Source: Hydnum rufescens UP504
Taxonomy: Eukaryota > Basidiomycota > Agaricomycetes > Cantharellales > Hydnaceae
Reading direction: 5' to 3'
NCBI GenBank assembly: GCA_014904985.1
Contig: MU128931.1
Span: 1 to 64,000, forward strand
Length of the DNA stretch: 64,000 bases
Shown here: positions 37,251 to 49,513 of the stretch, piece by piece
How the letters are laid out: every line of letters starts with the position of its first letter
Numbering within the stretch: the stretch's first letter is position 1
The notes under the pieces: model-generated
The model's database searches: none
What the model saw: only the letters and a program-made list of their open reading frames with translations
Told to the model about the DNA's origin: nothing
Made by a program: the position numbers and the translations under genes

Positions 37251-40200
37251 TCAAGCTTCATGCAAAACAGCGCCAGACTTGAGGTCAGGCGAATCGACAC
37301 CATGCTCGAGGGCATATTTTTCATGTACTGCACGCATATCTGTAGTCGGCACATAGAAAGCGACAGACGGGAGAATCATTTTACTCACCATGATTTTGGT
37401 GCATGTACCATGCTCTCAGTTCGTTTCCCTGAAAAGGTACCGGCATCCATCAGTCCACTCCAGAAGGAAGGGAATCATAAATATACCTTTGCAGCGATAA
37501 GACCGTTAGGCTGAGCTGTAGAAATCAGTGCGATTGCACGCTCAGCGACGTCGAACCGGCCCGCTGAATGTGATAGTGCTATTGAGGTCGTGCAGAGATG
37601 AATATTCACATGGACGAACCTTGGTTCATGCGGAGCATGGACCATGGGGTAGTTGTGGTACCTTGCTCAATCTGTCACAGAGATGATAGTTATAATACGG
37701 AAGCTGCGGGACTCATTCTAATAACGCACGTAGCCTAGAACTTCAAACTGAACCAGGCGATGGTCAGCTATGTAATATCGGCAGCGGAGGGGGACTAACC
37801 CTCTTGCGAGAAATGGGATGATCACGGGCGAACAAGAGTGACTTGACGTTGGCGGGGTACCCGTGATAGTTGATAACAACAGGCGTGTCGGTTCCGAAAA
37901 GACCGTTGAAGCTTTCGTTGCTCAGCGCGTGCGGGTGCGTGCCGTACTCTCCAAGGATCATAAGGTCTATTAAAAAAACAAACATCAAGCGGAGCAGACA
38001 GGAGCAAACCCGTAGTCCCATACCGATGACATTGATAACGCGGACGCGAACGCCTTCCTTGCGCAACAGGGCGGCCGCAGCCTAATAAATTTATTAGGCA
38101 AGGCATCATTTGGGAATATATAGGGTATATCACGCACAATAACTTCTGCTGTAGTCTCTACACCAATACCGACAAGAGCCACATCAGGATTGCGTCCTTC
38201 GTCTGTGGAATATCGTTTCCAGATAGTGGCACCTGCGGCGGAAACAGAGGGTAAATAATAATAATATGATCAAAGATCCTAGTTTACTTACCTGCGACGC
38301 AGTGACGCTCGGTCTCTTCGATTGACAAATAAGCAGACGTCTCCGCCTTGCTTCCAATGACCTGATTATGACCAGAAATCAATACAAGCACTAGCAATGA
38401 AGATCTACTCGAACATACGAGATTGACATAATTCTTAGATCTAAGACAGTGCGCCATAACGCACACTGTTGTAGCGGCATCCGGAGGAAGGTATACACGA
38501 ACCATATGGTGAGGCAGAGTGAGCAAGGAGCTAACAAAGCCTGGATTCTGAGTCACATAAAACTAAGATTTGGAGTATGGCCGTTTTCGTACGAGAAGTA
38601 CGGACCTGATGTGAATATCCGTTGCTGTAGAATAGAAGAGAACACGATCAATATTTCTCTCGTAACTTTTGGAAGAGAGGCGAGGACTCACTGCTCCTGC
38701 CTCCACCTGCCGAAGTAAAATTAGTAAAATCAGGATTCGATCTCGGCCAAAGGATTGGTAAATTGCGCTCACAATGTGGACGTCTCGATATAATTCAAGC
38801 TGGGGACATCAGACCTCCATTTGGTTTCCACAGCCACTTTATTGAACTTCGCGTATTGTTGTACCTGGGAAGAGGGATCAGTCTAGGCGGTATGACAGAG
38901 CGCACTACTGACCATAGTGGTGACGATCCCTAACGAATACGGTCAGTACACCAGGGGATTCACCAAAAACTTCTACCAGCTTGCCCAGGAATGCCTCATA
39001 AGAAGGGAAGAGTGCAGTGCGGCCCGTTAAAGTATATCCCTGCACGAAACCCTGTAAAACTGGATCACGGGGAAAGATATTGAGAATGGAGTTGCCGGTG
39101 CATCTGATAGAAAGAAGCCAAGGAGTAAAGCGCACTATGCTCGGACAACACCTCGACGACCCTTCCTCCAATATTCGCAGCTGCACAGGAAAAAAAAAAC
39201 CTGTCAATACCAGCAATTCCTTGAGCGGGGACCCCCGAACACCTACTTTCAGGATCCCACTGAAATTGACGATTGCTGCAAGCACCATCGAGCAGGATTT
39301 ATATGTAAGTTGGGGTGAACCCTTGGGGCAAAACTACTTACGTAACGCTGAACACGGCATCCAGCTTGTTCGAACCCAACTCTGAAAATTAGGGAATCAA
39401 GTTTGTGAAGGTTTTAGCTGCACAGATCGAGAACAGAACTTGCCATCGGGACTAAAAATGCGGAATGTAGTAGGATTCCTCTTGACGACGTCGACCAGAT
39501 ATTCTAAGATGCGTGATATGAAACGGGAAGCGCCACAGAATGTATACGTCAACAATACTAGGAACGCATAAAAGACATCACGTACCTCCAAGAGTTTTCA
39601 TGGGCGAGGCATCCTTCCCACTTTCGTTCACATAATCTTTGAAATCTGGAACATCAAGCGGTTCATATCCTGCATAGGTTTCTTTGATCATGCCCATTCG
39701 CCTCTCCACACGTTTTGGAAGGATTCGAACAACCTCTTTCGAGAAAAACGCCTCGGGGTCTGCACCCTCGTTGTGCGCAGACGTAGGGGCCCTAACGAGA
39801 AGGTCCTGGAAGTTATAAGACGCTAGCCATCGTTGGAGGTCCTCGAATTGCGAAGTGTCGGTTTTGGCGAGTGGTAGTGGGACTTGATGAGATCGGAAGG
39901 AACCGACGACTTGTTTGTCGCCAAGGAAACGAGGGCCTGTCATTCCTTTCGGCGTACGCAGAATAATAATAGGCCAACGAGGCTTAACGATAGGATTTCC
40001 AGTGCGAGCGGCTTTCTGGATTTTTCTATCCAAGTCGTCAATGTGTGGATCAGCAACGTGTCAATTGGGATCGGGGGCACCTGATCTCTCCGTAGGCCCA
40101 CTCCATGGAGACACCCATGCTCTTGTTAAGTTCCAGTTCCTTTCGTTTAGCCTGATCCTCGGTATTCGGAAGCTCGCCGTACTCGACAAAGCGGACCTGA

Positions 40201-41439
40201 TAGCCGTAACCAGTAAAGAGACAGAGAAGCTCGAGGTCATCCATAGTTCCAGGAATAGTGCGCTCAGAGATCTGAAGAAATTGAATGAGGCATTAACATT
40301 GGCTTAGGTTAGGGCAAGAGAACACATGGCCCAATTACTTTGTAGCCACTAAATCACCCGTGGTGAATAGAGTGTCCGTCGGAAGGAAGAAAGAGGACAT
40401 ACTTAAGATGCAAGATGGGAAGAACCGCGCCGCTTTCCTTGGGATCGATAAACTTCCGATATCACGTTTGAGTATCACACGAAAGCAAGGAGGATCTTAT
40501 GGAATACCTTGTGCCTAGGAGTATACTGAGTGATCAGAAAATTATTGAACTCTAAAGTGCTTGGGCGCTTACGCATGCCATGATCCGGCGGTAGGACCAG
40601 ATTCGGATTCTCCATCCCCAATGACTCTATACACAAGGATGAGAACGTTACGTGGGTTTGAATAAGGTGTATTTACGCGATAGCAACCAGGTTGGGCTTG
40701 TCCATCACACTTCCATAAGCAACTGCAAGGGCATAACCCAACTCTCCACCCTCGTGGATAGCACCGGGCGTCTCGGCCTGTACAAGATCATCATCCACGG
40801 CCTCGATACTACGCAATCGAAAGCTCACGTTCACGTGGGAAGGGAAACCACCTTAAAATGGGAATCCAGGTTTTCACAACCCTTCCGAATCCATTTAAAA
40901 ACGAACACATACCAGGCCATGAGAATGACTTGACGAATTTCTCTAGACCAATTCTGTCGAGAGTGTACTGGGAATAGAAGCGTGTGATGCTGCCCTGCAG
41001 ACGAGAAATGAGTTTGTGGTGACATGTACAATTACGTAGGAGATCATACCTCAATGTAGAGTGCGGCGAGAACAGCTGGGGCTCCATGGCCGGGGCCAGT
41101 GACATAGATGAACTGAGCATCATCGCCATCTTCAGCATGACGAGTGATAAGAGCACTAGCATGAGCATATGTCAGGTTAAGGCCAGCACAAGTGCCCCAG
41201 TGACCGAGAAGCCTGGGCTTGATGTCGTCCTGTGAGAAGCCCTTCTCCAAGAGAACGTTGGACTGCAGGAAGATCTGGGCAGCTGCCAAGTAATTGGCGG
41301 CACGCTGGAATGCGAGAAGACCGTCGATATCCAGCCTCGAGCCAAGGGCATCTAGGCTCAGATCGACAGATAACCTTTCAAGGGGACTGTTTGGGTTGAG
41401 GAGACTAGGTTTTGGAGGGGTAGTATACTGATCTGGCAT
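37251..41439 (-). CDS. Phosphoketolase (xylulose-5-P/fructose-6-P), 29 exons
   Basis: A thiamine-diphosphate enzyme that splits xylulose-5-phosphate (and often fructose-6-phosphate) with phosphate into acetyl phosphate and glyceraldehyde-3-phosphate (or erythrose-4-phosphate). By my joining it has 28 introns and about 830 residues, the family length. Motifs in order: [67 protein letters not shown], the ThDP site [142 protein letters not shown] and [14 protein letters not shown]. Introns at 39382-39443 (GCAAGT) and 38930-38984 (GCAAGC) are GC-AG. Exons of 7 nt (40508-40514) and 10 nt (40339-40348) restore WHAHKF and NGYK. ATG 41437-41439 gives [12 protein letters not shown]. Confidence 0.95.
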
Positions 41440-44400
41440 GGTGGTTCAGGGCGAAGAACGTACTCGCAGAATCGTACGCTTTATACGCCAGAATTAAATA
41501 TCCCGCAGTAACCAATTTTGATGACGTTTTGGTCAACTTTGGGGGAAATTTTCGTGGAACTTGGAAAATTACAGATCTAGAGACCTCCGCATGGGTTTAC
41601 GGTGTGGGTTCGGAGGGAATCAGATGCACGCACAAAGGAAGACTTATAGCTCAACATGTTGCACGTGCCAACTGCAACCGGACGCGAGGTAATGGCAGTG
41701 GAGCCCCGTTTAGACACGTGACCAGTCTACGAATAATACGTCATCGTAAGAGTCCTGTCGGGCGAAAGAAAGGAGATAGAGATAGAGAAATGGGGGAAAT
41801 CGAAATATCAATCCCAAGAAAGATGAAGGACTGATAAGCCTCCGCTCTAGTGTCTTCAGGAATCTGTCCCGAAGACTCCAGTGCCCCTCTAAAATGACTA
41901 CAGCACTCTCGTTCTCCATGTGAACATATGAGCTTCTCCTAGGCTAACAAGAAGTCACTCTTAATTTTCATTACTGGAGGCCGAATGATCCGAGGTGTTT
42001 TGGGTACCATTTTTTGGATCACTTTTTGCTGTCCTAATTTTCCCGTCAAAATAGACTAAGCCCTGACCAAACACTACACCTGTTCAGGTTGAAAAGTGTC
42101 AGACCTAGAAACAGATAGAGGCTTGCTGTAAGTAGTGACGTTTTGAAGACTTCGAGGAAATGCTTTGCAAGACTTTCTACAGAAACACGCAAAATTCGAT
42201 AAGCCTGATATACAGTACTGTATACTGAATCCGTGAATTCAAGTCGCTCGTTAAAACTTGCACCTTGACACGTTGGACCAGTGTCTAGACTACGTGGAGA
42301 TGTAGACAGATACAAACAAATTTCTTGCCGCCCCAGGAACATTAAGGGCACCAATCTAATTCCAAATTTCCATAAACAGGTGCATAAAAAGGGCGGATTC
42401 AGGTGCTGGGGCTCTTATATATGTTTACATAAGTGTTCTAGATTATCGACTGTCAGGCACTTATCCTACATCTACACACCTTCCATCCCCGACAAGTGTA
42501 AAATTTTCCTGTTCAGCCGCCGAAAGAAGAATATAACCAATTTGAAGGTGTCGGCTGTCAGTCCCGAATTCGACAAAGCCGCGATGCACAGTAGCACACA
42601 CAGACCATATTAAAGGCTCGAAACCGAGCAAGTAGCGAAGCTATGGAACTTAGGGCACGAGAAAAATCGCAACGTGAGCCAACAAGAAAGTGATTCGTAG
42701 TGTTTCCGGGCCTCATAAGTGACCATGTGCAGCTCTGGTTTCCAATAAACCCTCTCTCGGAAGTAAAATGTGACGAGGGAATTCAATCACCACAGAATGG
42801 ACAATCGGAGAAGGCACAGGCTCTCGGGAATTGATTGCGGAGGTGCAGCATGCACAATAAGTACACTGTACATGGTCTAGATTACAGCCGGAGCCACAAG
42901 TCACAAACTACCGTAACGTGACGTAGGTCGTCAGGTCACCCAAAAACCATCAATGTCGACGTTATCCAGGTTTCGCACAACGATGAGCCGGGTTCTAACG
43001 GGAATAAAGTTCCAAGCTGCGGTAGAGAACTCGATAACATCAATAGCACAGACTAGAATTCAGCAGATTTGGCAACGAGTAAAGCCACAAGAATTCGCAT
43101 CCGGACGACAACGGTCGCCGTCAGATTTCAGCCACAACATATTATCATACACAACTGGAAAAACCCCACAAAGTCATCTAGAAAAAGTCAGAAAATGCTT
43201 CACCCTACCTGCCTTGACAAACACTTGTTTTTTCACTTCTATCCCAAATTCAAAGGGCCAAATTGCAAGTTCTAGGATCACAGATCATAGGTCATACACT
43301 GAGAACCAGGCCGATTTAAGGATTGAAAGTCCACAGTAGGTCAAAAGCCTAGGGATAATGAAATAGAGCATGGACCTACTAGGCATCAGGGGGGTCAACC
43401 CGCTTTTCTGCTTCGAAGGCTCCGAAGTCCTGGAGAGCCGGAAGCCGGACTTCGAAGTCTTCGGAGTCTTCGAAACTGATTTTGATGATGCTGCACCCCA
43501 CATTTCAAGCCGACTGAAGATTGTGACGTAAGAGAAACATAAAATATTAAACAGAAGTAGCACTTCAAAAAGGAGGTCGACCCCGATCATAGTTTTCAGG
43601 CGCATCATGTTCGACCGGTTGTGAAGGGACGGATCGCGGAAGGGACGGCAGTATCCGAATTCCTTCCATCGGTGCTTGGGGCGGCCATCTCGGGCGTTCT
43701 TTATGAGACTGCGCTAATTCTTAACCGCATCTGGATTGCTGGCACTCGACGTGTTGAAATGTAGCGCCGATAAGAATTTCCGATGACTTCTGGGAGTACT
43801 GGATACTGGGTAATGGTTTTATGTGCATTCTCAGTCTCTGTCCACCCGTTAGTCTCAACGCAAAGACCACTCGGCAAGAATAAATATGAGAATCACACTG
43901 GGCTAATAACCGGCATCAGGCTGACTCGAGCAAACGACAGTCCACCACATGATCGCGTCTGAGTAATTATTCAAGTTATCATTACGGTGTTTTCCTTTAC
44001 GGTCCTGGATAGAAAATGATGGGTCGTAACCACCCACCTTATAGCCGATGCGCGGTGATATGGTGTATATGTAGCGAAGAAATAATTCTCACCGATGAGA
44101 ACTCCGACTGAGTGCGCCGAGCAACCAGAAGTTGTTACAGGGCCCGTCGTAATAGAGTACGCTGTCAGAAAAGCAGAAGTGCACTATGATCCGAAGCCCC
44201 AGACGGCCCGGATTACGCAGGGAAGGCGGTTTTGCAGTAGCGAGGACGACGGTTGAATGGTCCCATTGGGTGCCAATTGGGTCTAATTGAAAGTTGAATA
44301 CTAAGACTCGTACGTGATACCACGTCAACCTGTTTCTTAAGCGATGCGCTCCTGGCCGGTGGGTCGTACATGGAGATAGTGGGTGGATTCCTTCCCTCCA

Positions 44401-44891
44401 ACATGCGCAAGGATTTTTCCATCGCCCTTGGATACATTAATATTGGTTGTTTTGATGAGTTTACATATTTGGCGTCAATTACATAATGATGGCCATTGGA
44501 GAGACTGCGAGCTCAGGTCGGATTTGACCCTGCACCCATCCTCTCCTTACTTTAGCCAAGTTGTACCAAGTTGTAGGACAGGATTATCGAGTATAAGAAT
44601 CCTAATATTCGATAACTCTTGTCTTCGTGCTTCTTTGAGGCTTTGACTAGTCACAAGGCCCTGTATATCACTCGTCAATCTCTCCGATTAAACGTAATCC
44701 TAGAATTACCCAGAAAAGGGGCTTTGGCCATTCCCAGCTATTCTCTTCATTTTCTTTTCTTTATTATTGGGTTTCGGACGGTGCTCACGGAGGGCTCGTT
44801 CCTACTAGGTTGGCGTACGTCCTTCCACACCGCGTCTTTCTCTCTCGAGCTGACGACCGCCGGCCTCGCAGGACGACAGATTGTGACGAAG
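41440..44891. other. 3.45-kb gene-poor region
   Basis: No frame on either strand gives a domain, and I could not assemble exons. Short frames (41529-41834 plus, 42046-42354 minus, 44213-44437 minus) are anonymous. The region is longer than any other gap except 47.5-50.4 kb and contains a hairpin at 43411-43475. A degenerate transposon or a non-coding transcript is possible, but nothing in the sequence shows it directly. The frame open from 44619 into the next gene has no ATG that I prefer over 44892. Confidence 0.4.
43411..43475. repeat. Imperfect inverted repeat with CTTCGAAG/TCCGAAG motifs
   Basis: The left arm (43411-43430) is CTTCGAAGGCTCCGAAGTCC. The right arm, from GGACTTCGAAG onward (about 43447-43475), repeats the same words in reverse complement. 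The 7-bp core GAAGTCC/GGACTTC is perfect, and longer pairing is possible through alternative registers because the short words recur. It lies in a gene-free region. Confidence 0.6.
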
Positions 44892-47548
44892 ATGATCTTA
44901 TCTCGCCTCCTCGCCCTTTCCTTCGCATGTATTAGTCGTCTCCAATCCGCTACCGCACAGTCCTCTCGTAGTAACGCGCCCACGTCTCAATTATCTACTT
45001 CCTCGACGCCTTCGACGACTCTCTCATCTGGACTCTCTGTATCTCTCATTGACATAACAACCGCAATCGCTCTTCCCGTTTCCGCCGGCTCTAGGGTTAT
45101 ACCAAGCACGTCGACGTTGGTTCTCACCACTATCCAGAGTTCAGAGACTATTACTATTGCTTTATCCACGACTTCCACTCGGCCTTCATCGACTACAACT
45201 CCAAGTGCATCACCGTCTCCGACTCCTATTCACCTGAATACTCGAGTGGACCCTGCATTTGGAGTCTTAGGCGCCTTGCTGATTATTTCAGGCCTACCCT
45301 TGGCGTTTTGGGGGCATAAAAACCGCTGGAGTTCGTTCTTCTTGCTAGGCTTCTACGGTTTCGCCCTCGTCACCTTCGCCTTGATATATAAATTTGGGGT
45401 TATCAATCACGTCAATGCTGGTGGAAATCCTCCTTCCCCAACCCTTCGTGGGTTGTATGTCCTGGCATGCTGTGTCACAGGTGTCGTGGGAGGCGGCGTA
45501 GCTATATTCTTCTGGCAGACATCGAAATATCTAATAGGCGCATGGGGAGGCTTCGCGGTTGGCCTATATATACAGTGTTTTCACGATGGGGGTCTCATCA
45601 AAGCCGTGGGTCTTAGGTGGGTTTTGTACATCGGTATGTATATTAATTTCAAGTTGAGAAGATGCTGGCCAGCTGACACGAATCTCATAGCATGCGGTGC
45701 TGTCGGATTCGTCTTGTGCACGATTCCCAAGCTTCATTACTACGTCCTCCTAGCGGCGACTGCCGCCGTTGGCTCCTCTGCATTTATTTTAGGCGTCGAT
45801 TGTTTTACCACTGCAGGTCTCAAGGAGGTAGGCTCATATCAATCCATTGTGGATGTGTTGGTTGACTCTAAATGGAACGTACCCTGCAGTTCTATATATA
45901 CAACCTCGGTTTTCATTTCTCCAAATTCGCGAATATCCCATTCCCGCTTTCGCAGACGATGGAGATCGAGCTAGGTCTTATCGCCGCCGTCGCTTTGATG
46001 GGAGCTGCCGTGCAATTCCGTGTCCCCTTGATGCTCAAGGTCCGATTGGAGCAGATCGCTGAAGAACACAAGCGACGTGATGAAGAACTAGAAGCCCGTG
46101 CTGCCGAGCGATTCCCAAACATCCAGCGTGATCGGGAGGAATGGGAAGACAAGCATGGGCATAAGCGTATTTCCAGCAACACTCCACTCATCCAAGATGG
46201 GTCCGCTCCCCCCACTCCTTCGCAATATAGTCGACCCCTTTCGTCAGCATTCACCCTAGGCGGTAGGGAGAACTTCTCTGGAGCCCCCGCTGGCGGTCCC
46301 GATCGAGTGCCACAGGATGCTGGCTTCTTGCCTGCGATGGATCTCGGTGGAAATGTTAAAGACGAACTGCCTGAAAAGATGGTCTCCAGATCAGTGCTCA
46401 TCGACGATCACCCGGAACTAAGACGCAAGCGCGAGCTCTTGACCGAAATCCGCGAGATCCGTCGTTCAATTGACGCTCTGAACGAGATATCACCCGTGTC
46501 AACAGGGAGTCGATTAAGCTTGGGAAATATGGACGCCGCTATCCCTAGGGATAGTGCGCTCGCCACCGCTGCTCGTGCCAGTGGTCGTGATCGGGTTAAA
46601 TCTATGATAGCCATGCCCACCCCTCGTCGTGTATCTTCTTTGAGTCCGCCGCCTGATGCCCGACCCAGTAGCACGCCTTTGGACAGCAAGGATAACTACG
46701 ACTGGGACACGTACGTCAGAGAGCGCAAACTGTTTGTTCCCCCTGCCGGAATTTCTCCCCCTATTCCAACGTCCCCTGTTCCCGAGGCTCTACAGCGCAG
46801 TCTAAGCAATCGCGTCCCACAATCAGAAGCGATCGCTACTGCTCTCGAGAATAGGAAGCGTCGGGAGAGTCTCTTCAGCTTGACGCCCTCGAGCCGACCC
46901 GGGGATCCCAAGGAGATTGCAGAAATTCCCCGTACATCTCGGCCCACCCACGACCTAGGTGCTGGTATCAATGTCGAGGATCTCCTCAGCCGTCCTGCTC
47001 CCACTCACGCGAGCACGTCCAGTAATCTTCCTAACGCACATGTCCCCATCACTGTTCTTGCTCCGCGTAGAGATACGGCACCCTCCGCTCCTTCGGCGCC
47101 TCGTGTCCTGTCGTACGAGGAACTCACCGAACGCCACAAATCTCGAATGCGGGCGCTCCAAGGACCTTTAAGGAAGGCGACCGAGGAGGAGGCGACGCTT
47201 GCTGAAGCACGTGCGAGGTGGGACCGATCCAAAGCTGTGGAAAAGGAGGTCATGGGGAAGCGCCATGCGGAAAAGGCGGCAGAGGTCGACGCCAAGCTCA
47301 AAGAGCGAGAGAAGGGGAAGAGAACAACCAAGGGCCCTGACGTAGGGGATCCCGAGCATCGGCGTTCGAGGCGCGCCTCCCTCAATCTGGACAAGCTCAA
47401 TAGCCTAGCTGGTTCTGAACGCGTATCTACTGCTTCCAAGGTGGAGGAGTGGCAGAAAGCCCAACAGTCCACTCTTCCCGAGGTGGCTGCGGACCATGGA
47501 CGGGGATCTCGTCTTGAGCGCAATCCGAGCACTTCCAAGCCTCTCTAG
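44892..47548 (+). CDS. TM7S3/TM198-like (DUF4203) seven-helix membrane protein
   Basis: Three exons with GT-AG introns starting near 45632 and 45826. The N-terminus is a signal peptide (MILSRLLALSFACISRLQSA) followed by about 100 Ser/Thr-rich residues, likely O-glycosylated and extracellular or lumenal. Seven hydrophobic segments follow: GVLGALLIISGLPLAFWG, FFLLGFYGFALVTFALIY, LYVLACCVTGVVGGGVAIFF, YLIGAWGGFAVGLYIQ, CGAVGFVLCTIPK, YVLLAATAAVGSSAFILGV and LGLIAAVALMGAAVQF. The roughly 500-residue C-terminal part is charged and Ser/Pro-rich, with coiled-coil-prone Glu/Arg stretches (EQIAEEHKRRDEELEARAAE). The architecture matches fungal TM7S3/TM198-like proteins, whose function is unknown. I chose ATG 44892 because it places the signal peptide at the N-terminus. 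Confidence 0.85.
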
Positions 47549-48040
47549 TGTAGCAGTCTCAGTTCCTCATCACTACCCATCCACCAACTTCGACATTCCC
47601 CTATCATGATATCTCGAAGTTGTACGATGAACATTGTTGCGATTGATTTTTCCTCATGACGACCTCACAGGGTTCAACGTTCGCTACGAAATCATCATCT
47701 CCTCATTGTAACATCCCCCCATCCCATTCTTAGCCTACACTCCACTATTCCGAGCAATGTTTTCGTTTTGGATAGGTGCAGTGTTTAAAAGACACTCATA
47801 CAGCACCCAACTGTAGTACGATATTACGATATTCAATTCAACGCTTTCCCGATCCACGGGCCGTGCAATGCATTCGGACGACAGGACAATCACCCATGGG
47901 CAATGTCCAAGAAGGAGCGGATTTTCGCGACATCTCCGTAAGTGCTTATCGAAGGTCACTGAGGAAAGAGAAGTCTTGCAGTACTGAGATCTCAACAGAA
48001 TGCCAACCGCTTTCTCCGTATAGGCCCGTAGAGTCGGTCT

Positions 48041-48067
48041 TGGCAATGCAGGAGAGTTGCATTGCCA
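48041..48067. repeat. Perfect 10-bp hairpin, 7-nt loop
   Basis: TGGCAATGCA (48041-48050) and its exact reverse complement TGCATTGCCA (48058-48067) flank a 7-nt loop. A second, shorter stem (AGTGC...GCACT) follows immediately. No coding context and no T-rich terminator tract is seen. Confidence 0.6.
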
Positions 48068-48753
48068 GTGCACTACAGCACTGCAGTATCCTCCAATTTC
48101 CCATGAGGCCGTTTAGGTAGGGAGTCCCTTCGAATGTGTATAGAAAGCGATCCAAAATTCTATATAGGGGCGGGCCAGCCCATTGAAATTGCTATTCTAG
48201 AAAACCGGTATTGCCTGTTGGACATCGGCTATAAACCTCGCACTGTTGGTCCTGCACGGAATTCGGACATGGAGGTCAGGCGTTCAGATTGGCATTTGTG
48301 GCCATCAGCAATCGAACTGTCAGGGGTACGGGATCCAAATCGTCTTGCCATGTTATTTCAGCGATGTCCGAGGGGGGTTGTAGCGAAAACGCTCTCTCGT
48401 AGACATCATTCCGTCCTGCCTATGAGCCAAGCCTACGGTTACAGTAATGGATCCAGAAAGGGGGACACTCCATCTGGGGCAACATAGCATGATGACATTC
48501 ACAGCCGGAAGCACTGTCTTCTCGGAGGGAGGAATCACAATCACCCACGTCCTGTCTGGCGGGATCCGTGGCTTTCCTTTTACTGTGTGCGAATAGATCC
48601 TCAAGCAGATCCAGATCGACGGCGAGAGTCGCGCGATAGAAAGGCAAGGTTTTACGGCATGAACAACGGAAGTAGGGTAATGAGCCTCTGAGATTTACGC
48701 TGAGGATGGCAGGCAGGCATAATGAAGTGATTCTCCAATATGGATGTCACGGT

Positions 48754-48776
48754 CTGTCACCGGTGACGGGTGACAG
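48754..48776. repeat. 8-bp hairpin CTGTCACC/GGTGACAG
   Basis: CTGTCACC (48754-48761) pairs with GGTGACAG (48769-48776) around a 7-nt loop that itself contains another GGTGAC, so CACCGGTG also forms a direct palindrome. The function is unknown. Confidence 0.55.
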
Positions 48777-49513
48777 GCCCGTTCCGATCTCTCAATTGTG
48801 GCGCTTATGCTTAGTCCTGGGCGCGACAGGACGACGCAGTGGTGGTCCCAGCTCTCAACCGAATCCAAGTCCTCTCTGATGTCTGCCATAAACAGTGCTT
48901 CCTTGGGCTTCGGGTGCCTGGTCAACCACTATACGGCGAAGGAGATGTCGTTAGCTTCGACTGCGCATCCTAGTCTACCGGAACGACACTCTAGCACTGC
49001 TGCCTAAAAATATACGACCCTGGTGTGACTCTATCTGTTCCAAAGTCCTCAACTCCTGCAGCCGAAACCGCACCCTGAGTACGGTGTGTTCTCGGTGCTG
49101 CTGCTTCCACAGGTTGTGATAGGTTCTCCACGAGCCGAGTGGTTAAGGAGGATGGGGACAACGTGCTGGTAAGAGGAACAATGAAGGAAGAGAGATCGAA
49201 AGCCCTTTAATTCGGCAGCAACTGTAATAATGTTGTCGATCAAAATCGCTGGTCTGACAGGTGGCGAGACTCGTCCCCGACGCCATCCCTCCATCGCCCT
49301 TTCGGGCTACTTCAAAAACACCTCCGAAGCGTAGTGAGTGGCTTCACCACCGGGATCGTAACTAAATGAGGGTGTATATTCTAGTGGGGCCGTCCGGGTC
49401 CTCTGCAACTTCTCCGGCTCAGGCTCTCCCCCGATCTGTGCGCTGTCCATAACCACCGGTTGTGGATTGGCATTGCAGGATCATCGAGATCTAGGAGCAA
49501 TAGTTCGGTGGGA

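Larger units (their letters stand above)
47549..49513. other. Gene-poor region with hairpins
   Basis: About 2 kb with no recognisable coding frame. It contains two clean hairpins, listed separately. A sequence at about 49134-49152 resembles a tRNA A box but has no matching B box or anticodon arm. Confidence 0.4.

Noticed and set aside
39720..39733. GGATTCGAAC resembles a reverse-strand tRNA B box.
   Set aside because: It lies inside a conserved phosphoketolase exon and no acceptor stem or A box accompanies it.
41440..44891. Transposon or retroelement in the gene-poor gap.
   Set aside because: No transposase, reverse transcriptase, terminal repeat or target-site duplication could be seen.
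49134..49152. GAGCCGAGTGGTTAAGGAG resembles the A box of a type II tRNA (Ser/Leu).
   Set aside because: No anticodon arm can be folded after it and no GGTTCGAATCC-like B box follows within 100 bp.
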